Source: Tretioscincus oriximinensis
Lineage: Eukaryota; Chordata; Lepidosauria; Squamata; Gymnophthalmidae
Direction of reading: 5' to 3'
DNA length: 64,000 bases
Assembly: GCA_022410635.1 (NCBI GenBank)
Contig: JAJVDF010000139.1
Coordinates: forward strand, 1,066,623 to 1,130,622
Positions 1 through 10,100 of the stretch are shown piece after piece. The notes under the pieces were generated by a model that saw only the letters and a program-made list of their open reading frames with translations, was not told the origin of the DNA and did no database searches. The translations under genes and the position numbers were made by a program. Each line of letters opens with the position of its first letter. The first letter of the stretch is position 1.

Positions 1-106
1 CACTTAGAGCAACAGAAAGAAGGCAGCAACTGCAGGGCTTTTCATTGTTAGATTAGCGGATTAAGCCCNTTCTCATTGCGACAAATAGAACGGGCATTGT
101 AGCAGG
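1..106. other. No recognised feature
   Basis: Short unique-looking sequence before the first SINE; nothing is recognised. Confidence 0.5.
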
Positions 107-395
107 CGCGGATGGCTCAGTCGCTTAGAAAACTGTCTCTCACCTGGGAGATGGGGTTTCGAAGCCCTGTGTGGGACGTGGGGAGGGGTGAGCACCTTCC
201 ACTAGCCTGTAGCTCTAGCCATCCCAGCTATTCGACAGCATGAATTGCAAGAAATTGCATCTGAATGCAAGTAGATACATGGGAACCACCACAGCCTGGT
301 GGGGAAGATAGAATGTAAGCCTTTGNGCAAAATACCCTTGTAAGCCGCTTTGAGTCCCTTTGTAAGGTGAGAAGAGTGGATATAAAAACCCAGAT
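107..395 (+). mobile_element. tRNA-derived SINE with TTC tail (family A), full-length
   Basis: The head has an A-box-like TGGCTCAGTCG and a B-box-like GGTTTCGAAGCC. A family-specific body follows (CTTCCACTAGCCTGTAGCTC, then ACCACAGCCTGGTGGGGAAG), then the tail GTAAGCCGCTTTGAGTCCCT and TATAAAAACC and a TTC repeat. Related copies occur throughout the window. The tail resembles that of Sauria SINEs, suggesting mobilisation by an RTE/Bov-B-type LINE. Confidence 0.85.
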
Positions 396-575
396 CTTCT
401 TCCTTCTTCTTCCTTCTTCTTCTTCTTCTTCTTCTTCTTCTTCTTCTTCTTCTTCTTCTTCTTCTTCTTCTTCTTCTTCTTCTTTTATTTTGTCCATCCT
501 TCTTCTCTGCCTTTCCTTTCTTCTTTCCTTCCTCCTTTCCTCTTTATCTTCCTCCCTTCCTCTCTGGAGGCTGCT
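395..575. repeat. (TTC)n microsatellite and pyrimidine tract
   Basis: About 30 TTC units to 484, then TTCC/CTTT-rich sequence. It grows directly from the tail of the preceding SINE. Open frames of polyserine or polyglutamate here are artefacts of the repeat. Confidence 0.95.
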
Positions 576-1085
576 TAAGTTCTGAGTTCTGTTATTGGTT
601 GGACTGATAAATGTTTCATCATATTTACAGATTTCATTTCTCAATGGAATACCAAGTGCAAATCTTAATGCTGCAGTGGTCGGTAAGATGATTAAGGCAC
701 TGTTTTAAATTTTACCAATCCTTAATAAGAACGGAAAGTCAATTGCACTACTATAAATATGTAAATTACAATCCTAAACTGGCAATTCAATGCCAGTATC
801 TGTATCGGGAATGATAGAGAAGAGTATTTAATCTTGTTGGGAAGTTGTGAATAGGAAGGGCAACTGATTCATTGACCTCTTGCCATTTGAATGTATTTGT
901 TTTTCTAACCTCTTCTATGACTTTTGGGAAACTGTTCCTAAATTCAATCTTGCAGCTTTAGATATTTAATTATAATTGTATCGGAANGGGGAAAGATAAT
1001 CCTTTTATTGGGGAAGCCAAAGAGTATAGTCAGAAAAATGTAATCAAAGAAAGATTGCCATCATAAGCGAATAAACATTTATCCT
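576..1085. other. Unique AT-rich intergenic or intronic sequence
   Basis: No repeat, exon or RNA gene recognised. Confidence 0.5.
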
Positions 1086-1462
1086 TGTCGAAGATTTTTA
1101 TGGTTACTATATTTACATATGAATCAACCAGGATTCCTAGCTACCCTACCCAAAGTCATGCCCACTGCATGACAAAGATGTCTTGCCGGCAAGAGGAAGC
1201 TCTGGGGGCGACACGGCTGCTTTTATAAGCTGCCCCTCCTGGTGCACAGGATGCTTATCGCCGCCACGTTTTCGGAGGTCACTTCCAACCTCCGGAAACA
1301 TGGTGGTGCTGGCATCACAGGTGTGTCCCCCACNCGGCAACTCGCAGCCTGCCTAAAATGCANGTCGCNCTATTTATTTTTGTCGAAGATTTTTTACGTT
1401 TACTATACGTATATACATATGAATCAACCAGGATTCCTAGCTACCCCACCCAAAGTCATGCC
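1086..1462. repeat. Pair of ~75-bp direct repeats flanking ~220 bp
   Basis: The block beginning GTCGAAGATTTTT and running through GAATCAACCAGGATTCCTAG to CAAAGTCATGCC occurs at about 1086-1162 and again at about 1382-1462, about 300 bp apart. The sequence between is GC-rich and of a different character. This may be a tandem duplication or a small element with terminal direct repeats. Confidence 0.7.
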
Positions 1463-1861
1463 TGATGTCCAACCTACATCCTATCACTACCCAACACACC
1501 ACTCTCAGTTAAAAAAAAAAGTTACCTTTGGTGGCTACACCACTGTCTGCTTCTCCTGCCCTCTTTTCTTCTTTCCCCCTCACCTTCACTTCATGCTGGT
1601 AGGATAGCAAGGAAGCCACTGCGGTACAGCAGGCAAGCCAACGGCCAATGAATTCTTCACCTCAGGAACTGGGCAGCATTAGCATCCTCCAGGCAACGCT
1701 CCTGGGTCAGGCTGACCTGGCAGACAGATACAGCACTGGCTGGAAAGGCCCTATGCATTACCTGTAAGCCTCAAGCAATGTATGTACCACCACAGGACTC
1801 AACATACATCACAAGGAAGGCCAAATTACACGCAGATACCTTTTCCATCCTAGTATAGTGT
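1463..1861. other. No recognised feature
   Basis: Unique-looking sequence with a short A-run near 1511; nothing recognised. Confidence 0.45.
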
Positions 1862-2100
1862 TTGCAGTCTGGTGTAGTAGTTAGAGTATCAGATTCTGTT
1901 CTGGAAGTCTTCTGGTTCGAGTCTGAACTCCTCCACAAAAGCCAGCTGGGTGACCTTGGGCTAGTCACAATTCTTCAGAGCTCTCTCAGCCTCACCTACT
2001 TCACAAGGTGTCTGTTGTGAAGCGAAGAACAGGTTATGTAAGCCGCTTCGATTCCCTTCGGGTTGAGACAAGCAGGCTATAAAAAACAACTCTTCTTCCT
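1862..2100 (+). mobile_element. Sauria-type SINE
   Basis: The tRNA-like head reads GGTGTAGTAGTTAGAGTATC with a B box GGTTCGAGTC. It is followed by GGGTGACCTTGGGCTAGTCA and TCTCAGCCTCACCTACTTCA, then the RTE-like tail GTAAGCCGCTTCGATTCCCT. This family is a hallmark of squamate genomes. Confidence 0.9.
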
Positions 2101-2480
2101 GTATGACATNATTCAAGAATGCCAAACTAGACTGGAAAAGGTATATGTCAGACCTTCAGTCACCAGTGGCACAAGTTTGCTATGTATTTGTGTCACAAGT
2201 GGTATGTATGTATGATGGGATTAGGACTACCACCTCTCTCAGTTGTCACCCTTTGTCCCAGAAGGCCCAAGAACCCAAGAGTTTCTCATAGTTTATTGCC
2301 GTGGTCCAGATAACCCTGAAAAATGATGTATCTTGCCAAATTGAGACATGTGGTAAGCCTATGACTGTATGGTCTACTCTGAACTGCAGAATTCTTTAAA
2401 GTAGCAATTAATGGGTAGGTACCTGGTAATCCAGAATTTAATTCTGGATTTCTGAGAAAGGTTACCACATCCCAAATATC
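2101..2480. other. No recognised feature
   Basis: Unique-looking sequence. Confidence 0.4.
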
Positions 2481-2830
2481 TGGGAATAGCCCCAGCCATT
2501 CCAGGAGGTTTCGTAAACCGCATCATACAAAAATCCCGTTCATCTTATAAGAAACCCTCCGGCTGAGCAAGGCACGAATCCGAGAAACATTTTCCCCAGG
2601 ATTTTTACCAGAATTTTTCCGGTTACTGGAGCCAGGGCTGGAAGTGACATCACAAATGATGTCACTTTCCGGACTCTGTTTCAGAGAATGGTGCCTGAAG
2701 TGACATCACTTCTGGACCCACCCCAGAAGTGACATCACAAAATCCCCTTGCACACTTTGCGTGCAAAGAGAACTCCAAATGTCAGAGATTTTCTGGCGCC
2801 CAATTTGAGATTTCCTGCTTGAAAACTCCC
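2481..2830. repeat. Unclassified repeat rich in GAAGTGACATCAC units
   Basis: Four copies of a TGACATCA-type unit in both orientations occur within 120 bp (about 2640-2740). A related stretch at 5085-5290 shares the GGAAGTGACATCA and CTCCCGG wording. It is probably an old dispersed element. Confidence 0.5.
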
Positions 2831-3600
2831 AGGAATAGAAGTTTTAGCTGCTTAATTCTTTATTCCTATTTTNCACAATGATTATATCCTTCACATCTTC
2901 AGGGTCTTTTGATACTTAATTCTCTCTTGTTATGAAGGAAACAGAAGACAATAATCTGGAAACTGGCCTCCTAAGGCAAAGTATTATGCACTGAAGTAGT
3001 TAATCCCTCACAAGTGATTCATTCACTTTTCTTCTTTTTCCCATAAACATGTTATTAAATATCCCATGCTATACTCTACCATTCAGGAGTATAAATTTTC
3101 CTTCCACTGCTGAATTTGTAGATTATGTAGCCTAATTTCACCTCTTGATAATATAGCTGACATAAATGCTTGCACTGTAATGTAAGTTCTTTAAGAATTT
3201 AAGAAATCAAAAAAAGTAATTTCTAGAATTTCAATTAGCACACAGATTTTATCCTGTTCTAAATTGTTATTCATGATGGAACATATGGATTTAGGCTTGC
3301 CAAAATGTCTTAATTTTATTGCTAAGGGTGAGTCATTGTATTAATCACTGTATGCACTATTTTGTCACAAATCAATGTCTGCTAGAGGACTGGCTTTAAA
3401 TGTAAAATGAACTTATTCACATTGAAACTGAGAAAGTTTCTAGAAAGTTGGAAACAGATATAGGAATTTTTAGTTTCTTCTTTTGTGGCAGTGTGATATT
3501 TTGCCTTTCCCCTTCCTAATCAGTTGTGTAATGACTGAATGACTGAATGAATAGTTTATTATGGTCAAGCAACCAGCAATAATTGTGTAATGTAGATTTA
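2831..3600. other. Unique AT-rich sequence
   Basis: No exon or repeat recognised. Confidence 0.45.
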
Positions 3601-3900
3601 GAAGAAGATGAATCCGGTTTTTATACCCCACCCTACTCACTGATGGGACTCAAAGCAGCTTACAAGGTTAATTTTCACTCAAAGGCTGTCATCTGTTCTA
3701 TCTTCTCCACCAAGTTTATGGTGGTACTCACTTATCTAATTGAAATGTAAATTGAAAATATACTTTCTTTGGATTAGCAGAGTTGGCTAGAGCTCAAGGT
3801 CAGTTGAGGACCTCATCCCTCTCCACATTTGACGCAGAGCCTCAGAACCGGATCTCTCAGTTGAAAGACCGGTTCTAAGCCACTGCGCCATTCATGCCAT
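3601..3900 (-). mobile_element. Family A SINE, diverged
   Basis: Read on the minus strand, it shows the B-box region, GGTGGAGAAGATAGAACAGA and a tail of TGAGTCCCATC and GGGTATAAAAACC ending in TTC. Confidence 0.8.
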
Positions 3901-5084
3901 CCCCAATGACATTTTTTTTTAAAAGGGTTGAATTTGCATAGCGTCCTTATGTTATATTGAAGATGTGCTGTGGGTGCAGTCTTTACTTGACATTATAGCT
4001 ACATCCCCATTTACCTTTTCCAGCGTAGTGGACACAGTATGGCCTTTGGCCCATCCCACAGAATGGTGGACTGTCCGCATTGACTGGGCGGAAAAGGCTC
4101 TTTCCCTGCTTGAAATCGCATGAAATTTCATCCCAGCAGCCACTGAGGGAGCCAGTATATACGATTCACGTCATCAGGACGCCAGTGTTCCAGATGTTGG
4201 CATGGTGGTGCCTCCACCACTGCATTTGGAACAGAGGCTTTTAGCCCAAGATAGCTTTATATTAAAGACTATAAGCTTGTGTGGGTATAGTGCATTCATT
4301 GCACTCTCAAACAGAAGAAAACAGAACAGACATGTTCAAATTTGATCCTATTTTCCCAAGGTTGACGGGATTTTTAATATTCCTTGTTCACCACGTATAG
4401 CTGAAAACCTTTCCTTCCTTCTTGAATTAAGTAGTTATAGTACAGCTCAGTGAATTAAATTAATTGCAATATTTTGCTCCTGCCCTGTAGCAAAACATTT
4501 CAAATTACAGCTATTGTGAAGACTGTCATTTATTTTTGTTTGCACCTAATCAAGAAGATACGTTCGCATCTTGAAATAGCAAAATTTATTTATATCCATG
4601 ATAGAAAAAGAAAAACAGAAATCTAAGATAAAGAAATGAAATGGAAGCTTTCCATCCCCTTAATGTCAGATTTATAAAACTGGTTTTAATTACGGTTTGA
4701 GATGTAAGGAAATATAATATTCACTGAGAGAAATAGCATCAGCTCATATTGAAAGGCTCATTCTATTATTTATTGTCGAAGACAAAATCTTCATAATAGA
4801 CATTTAGTCAAGTGAATTTATTGTCCATCTCCAATTAAGTTAGACCAGTGATTCCCAATATTTTTTGGGCTGGTGTAGTGGTGTGTGTCAGAATCTTCTC
4901 TCTCTTTGGCATTGTGGATAACGAAACTATTAAAAAATGTATTTTAAAGAATTAAGAGCCGCTATGTTCAAAAGAACAAATAAAACATGTTACATTAATA
5001 TTCTTAAAAGTATCTACATGTTTGTTATTTGGATTGCAGTTAAATATTTGCAACTAAGGACTTTTTAAAGCCAACCATAGGGAC
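3901..5084. other. Unique AT-rich sequence
   Basis: No exon, RNA gene or clear repeat recognised. Confidence 0.45.
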
Positions 5085-5290
5085 CGTGCATTCACTTGCA
5101 CCAATGATGGGAGCTCCCGGAAACAAAATATCTGGCCAGGAGCCCGAAAATCTCAGTGTGCAACAGGAAGTGACATCATCCTGGGNGTCATTTCCCTGGA
5201 AGCAAATAGTGGAAGCAGCGTCAAAATGATGTCACCTCCGGTAAAACGGCTGTCCCCAGGGTGAAGGGGATTTTGTCCCGTAACGAGATC
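5085..5290. repeat. Copy of the GACATCA-rich unclassified repeat
   Basis: It shares AGGAAGTGACATCA and GATGTCACCTCCGG wording with 2481-2830. The class is unknown. Confidence 0.4.
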
Positions 5291-6619
5291 TCGGAGAGTA
5301 CATTTTTTCATAGACTGCATGAAATTCTCATGTGGTTCATATCGTTGTCTTACACTTTTGTCGGGTAGAAGGACTAAGTAGAGCCTGTTGTCCTGATGCC
5401 ATTGTGGGCTAACATGGGCTATGACAGGGACTGTGCAACCCTGGAATTGTATATAGATAGGAGGCCTCTTAGACTTCTTTCCGGAACAGAATAAAGCCCA
5501 TTCCTGTGTTTTCTCATTTGGATATGAATCACGGCTTTGTTACTCAGCATATTTCCCAGAATGTAGTAGCAGAGTGTTCTGGTGGCATTTCTCTGTGAAG
5601 AAGATGATGAGAAGGACATTGTTGCTTGGTTACTATAGATATGAGATTTCAGATGACATTTCCTGTATTTCTCCATACATTACTAAACAGAGCTATGGAG
5701 GNGTGGGCAAGCAGTGTTGAGAAATGCTATCTGTAAACAGTTTTCTCTGCAAAATGACTTNTTACTTGGAAAACTAGGCAAGGAAGAACAATAAATATCA
5801 TGGGAAATGTATTCCGCCCCTGGATAATGCACAAATTGAAATGCCAATAAAGTAGAATAGTAGTGATCTCTGGAACAGAGTTGGAAAATACTGTATATTA
5901 TATTTGGAACTACGCTATATTATATTTAGAACATGTTCANTGCCACTTCTAGGAAAGGTGATTCCAACGTTTCCCCTTGTTTTTTTAATTTGGAACCAAA
6001 ATGGGGATCTTTGTNACAGTACTTAGATAACCATAATCATGCAGCCATATTAAGAAATGGGTTTTTGCGCATTAGACAAAGTTTATTATAATATATTCAT
6101 TATCATTATTGCATAGTTATCTTTCTGCTGCAGAAGGGTAGGAGGGAGGGTAGATAATGGTTTTTATTATTGTACTACTGGAACAAGCCTGCTGCCACTG
6201 TGTGTAATACAANAGGCCACTAGCATTAAGTGCTTCTTCCACCCACTGACCTTCTTGGGTGCATGGTGCAGAGCTGTTGCAGATTGTGATCAGGAGCAGT
6301 GGTGGGCCTCTGGTGTTTTGCAGTGATCAGCGGTGGCCTGCAGCCACACTGAACACTCTAACATGGAGGATGCCGTTGCTGTGGCAGGTCATGGCTGGAC
6401 ATTGCGGCAGGACTCTGATTATTTTAGAGGGGTTCACACCAGCCTGTGGCTGCACCAAGTCCCCTAACATGGCTTCCGCCATTTTGGAGGCATCTGTCCC
6501 AGGAGGCAATCAGCCAATCACGTTCTCTGCGTGGAATGCAGGGAGGTACTTGGTTAGAAGGCAGATCACTGGTGAGGATTATATAATATGATAAGATTTT
6601 CCTATTTTTGTATAATTTT
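5291..6619. other. Mostly unique sequence
   Basis: No exon is recognised. The part at 6240-6600 is more GC-rich and may be an old repeat; open frames there have no recognisable homology. Confidence 0.4.
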
Positions 6620-6664
6620 ATCAAGAAATTTCAGAGAAATAACGGTGTTAGTCCAGTAGAAAGT
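6620..6664 (+). mobile_element. Penelope-type terminal fragment
   Basis: It matches the TTTCAGAGAAATA...GTTAGTC...GAAAGTCCAGC end seen in the complete foldback copies at 9365 and 51667. Confidence 0.6.
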
Positions 6665-6766
6665 CCAGCAAAATGGGGCCTGCCATAGCCTACACTAGCA
6701 TGTAGATGGCATGCTCTTATTCTGAGATATAGCCAAGAAGAAGGCTCAGTGGGGACAGGACCAGAG
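6665..6766. mobile_element. Half of a palindromic MITE (CTGTCCCCACTGAGCC family)
   Basis: It has GCCTACACTAGCATGTAGATG, then GATATAGCC and ends AAGGCTCAGTGGGGACAG, the terminal repeat of the full copy at 52907. Confidence 0.75.
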
Positions 6767-6900
6767 ATTTGTAAATAAAACCAATTACAGGTATAGTTTA
6801 TTCCAAAAACTTATAATTGAATTTTTTGTACCTGTTCTATCTATTTTCCCAGTAAAGATATATGCCTACATCTTTCCTTTCCTGTTTTTCCTTTTTCAAG

Positions 6901-7067
6901 GAGTTGTTTGGATGCCTTTCAAGTTCACCTTCTCCCGTCACGTAAAGGACACACTGTGAAATGGAATAATGCTGAAAAACATTTGACGCCCTCTTTGTAT
7001 AGGAGATTGATAGCAGATTAATGTGGTGTAAAGTGTGAAACAAGATCTCCAGAATCTAGCTGCAGTG
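6901..7067 (+). other. OSBPL6: Probable 5' UTR part of the start-codon exon, with uORFs
   Basis: A strong pyrimidine tract ending in TTTTTCAAG at 6900 is a better acceptor than the weak CTGCAG at 7065, so the exon probably begins at 6901. The leader then carries four short upstream ORFs at 6912-6959 (15 codons plus stop), 6961-6969, 6969-6986 and 7021-7038. Each stops before the main ATG. If the acceptor at 7065 is used instead, this stretch is intron. Confidence 0.5.
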
Positions 7068-7163
7068 ATGAGTTCAGAGGAAAAAGGCATCTCTCCTCAC
7101 AAAACCTCTACACCCTCTCACAGAAGTGCCTCTTCATCATCTTCCCAGAGGGACAGTCGGCAG
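7068..7163 (+). CDS. OSBPL6: OSBPL6 coding exon 1 (residues 1-32)
   Basis: The exon encodes the N-terminus, starting [14 protein letters not shown] and rich in serine. The start is chosen because it matches the ORP6 N-terminus and has G at -3. The donor is CAG|GTAAGT and the exon ends in phase 0. No membrane segment or signal peptide is present, as expected for a cytosolic protein. Confidence 0.93.
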
Positions 7164-10100
7164 GTAAGTAAAAAATACTCCCATGATGCTCCACACAGAA
7201 GAGGCTCAGTTTCATCACCTTGTTTTTGCTTTGTCATACCATACTTTGAAGGCCAACACTAAAAATATTCCATGTATGACTGATGACGGTTTGTGGCAAC
7301 AATTTCTTGCTGCTTCAGAAAAAATAGGATCAGGTAGAAGGAACAGTGGTAAACCAGATGAGCTTATGCACAGATGTGGTAAATTTAATTCTATTTCAAG
7401 AATTAACTTAATTCCCTTCAGAGCCCTGTTATCAGAAAAAGTAGACTTGCCTCAGAAAACTCATGCTGCCTACCATTTCCTTGTTAGCCCCTAAGGACGT
7501 GGTTCCCAATGTGGGGCACATGCCCCAAAGGGGGGCAGTTTGATTTTTAAGGGGACAATTCATGAATGAGTTGTTAACAGAAAATTTCAGTTAATGGCCT
7601 TTTAGGCTTTCTCCACATGAATGGGAGCTCACTTTTTGAATAATAAGAATTATATGTCACAATTAATCAGGATTTTAGAGATGTTGGAATTCTCCCCCTA
7701 GGACACATATTNGAATTAAAATATATTATTAATATAACATTTATAGCTGGAACTAGCTACCAAAGAGAGGCCTCTGGGTAATAATTTTCAAAATTTTCCT
7801 TGGTCAAGCTGACCTCTGCTTTACCCCTTGACCTCTGCTAATCTCTTTTCCTCTCCCTGGGGGCACCTGTGAAAGGTAGCTCCTTGGTTCTATGTCCTGT
7901 CTAACAAAGGACCCCTTAATCCCATCATTGACTGGGAAGCCAACTGTTTGCTTCTGGCCAAGGCAGACTTGACTCTCAATGGGAATCTCTCTGTGGAAAA
8001 ATGCCTAAAGCATAACCCAATTGTCACATAGGGAAGTCACTATTTGCCTTCTTCCCCTTTTCTGTATACACTAGGTATCACCTCTTTGTTTGATACCAAT
8101 CAAGGGTCATCAGAGACTGGACCCTTGGTATGAATCATCTTCCTGTCAGGTTTGATTGACAGGGGATCTCAATGATAGCTAAAGTTCCAGTAATTAGGCA
8201 CACCACACACACAGACATCTCTTCTCCTATTGGATACTGTACCCAGGCTGCACCCCCTTGGGAGGGGGCATAACCACGTCATTTGCCCACGTTGGGCACC
8301 CTCCACCCTTTTTACCTCGTCATCAAATTCATACACGCCTTCTGATTCTGTTGTCAATAAAAGTGGAGACTTTTCACCCATCTGGAGGCTTCCATCTACC
8401 CGTGGACCTCCTACGATCTCCTGTTACCCTGAAGCGTCGTCTGTGTGCCTATTATTTTGTGGCAGGTGATACGGACCCCAGGGCAAGCTACCTCACGTCA
8501 CCACTCAGGTCATATTTAGTGAGTAAGCCGGATCTCATTATAGAGATACTTAGATTGGGAACCGCTGCTCTAAGGTGTTATGAGACCCTTTGCTAGCTAG
8601 TCATTCCTCAGATGTATTCCCTAATGGCATTATTTCCCAGTGGCATTATTAAAAACCTTTGGTTTGTTTGACTAAAGATATATATTTTTTTTGCTTTGTT
8701 AATTTTTGTTTTAGAGTGGCCACGTGTTAGAACGAAATATTTCTTCTGGAAGCACAGATCTAGTAATTGGCAAACAACTGCTGGAAAATGAAGCCTCATC
8801 CGTATCTAAAGTAAGTAGATGGCAGTTTGCTTGGAAAATATTCTGTTAATTAGATGGACTTATTTAACAGGAAATCTCTGCTTTCGAACTTATATTGGCC
8901 ATCATGAAGATTAAATGCTGCACTGAAATGGATCAAAGNGTAGAATACACAGGAATAGCGTTGCTCCTGAACAGTGATATCTAGGGTACCAACTGTAATC
9001 CTCTCCCATGGATTTTAGCTGTTCCTTCACTAGGCTTTATTTTGAGATGTATCTTGAAATGGGGACCTGCAACCTGTATGTCAGAGTAGATTATGACAGC
9101 TCCCATCCGGAGCCTGCCGGAGCCTACATTAAGATGTGAATGGCAAGCCTCTATTCCAAAAGGTATCCCAAAATACGTAGTGCAGAAAGAGCCTAAATAT
9201 GGGGATGAGATGTCTCTCTTCCTCTAGGTACTGTAATTTTAGCAAAGGAGTCTTGTAGAGGAAACAAGAAAAATGTAGGTAGCGTGAGCTTTCATAGGCA
9301 AGCCTGAAGACGTACCNGTCGAAATAGACCTAAGAAAGCTTNAACACTGCTTATCTTTTTCTTGCAAAGGAGCTAGCAGCACTTTGAGACTCACTTGAGA
9401 AAAGTGGTTGGCATAAGCTTTCGTAGACAGGTCTACTTCTTCAGATGCCAACCACTTTTCTCAAGTGAGTCTCAAAGTGCTGCTAGCTCCTTTGCTGGAC
9501 TTTCTGCTAGACTAACACGGCTATTTCTCTGAAAATATCTTTTTCTTGTTAATCTATAAAATGCAGCAACACCCCCCTTGCTGTTATCATTATTAGGGTT
9601 TATATAGCATCACCGATGTGCATGGCAATTTACAATAGAAGCACAAGGTAAATGCAGGTGAAACTTCTTTATAAAGAACCCCATTATAATACTCAGTGTA
9701 ACAAACAAAATAGAAAATCCTGACAGAACACCACTGAGAGCAATGTAAAAATGCCCCTGCCATAATGAACCTCGTTGTAACAAAGGTTTCAGTATAACAA
9801 ACTGATTTTTTGTGCCCCTGCCTGTTCTGCAAGAACCTGTTGTAACAAACTGATGTGCAAGAGGGGCGTTCAGTAGAGAGTTAGATTTTCAAAGCGACAG
9901 CAAAGATATTCAAACCACTAATGAATGGCAGGATTAAAGCCTCAGGAACCTATGGATGATTGGGCCCTATATAAAAGTAAATACATTTACCCTGGTGAGA
10001 CGGAGGATGGTGAAGGAAAGCCGTTTGCAAAAAAAAGCAGCAAGATCAAATGCATTAAGACAGAATCTAGGCCCTGAATGGGGCCTCTCAAAGTCTATAC

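Noticed and set aside
107..180. tRNA gene
   Set aside because: A and B box-like motifs exist, but the B box has an inserted base, there is no cloverleaf, and it is the head of a SINE present in many copies.
228..644. Open frames with polyglutamate or polyserine
   Set aside because: They are translations of the (TTC)n microsatellite and the adjoining SINE; no coding signal beyond the repeat.
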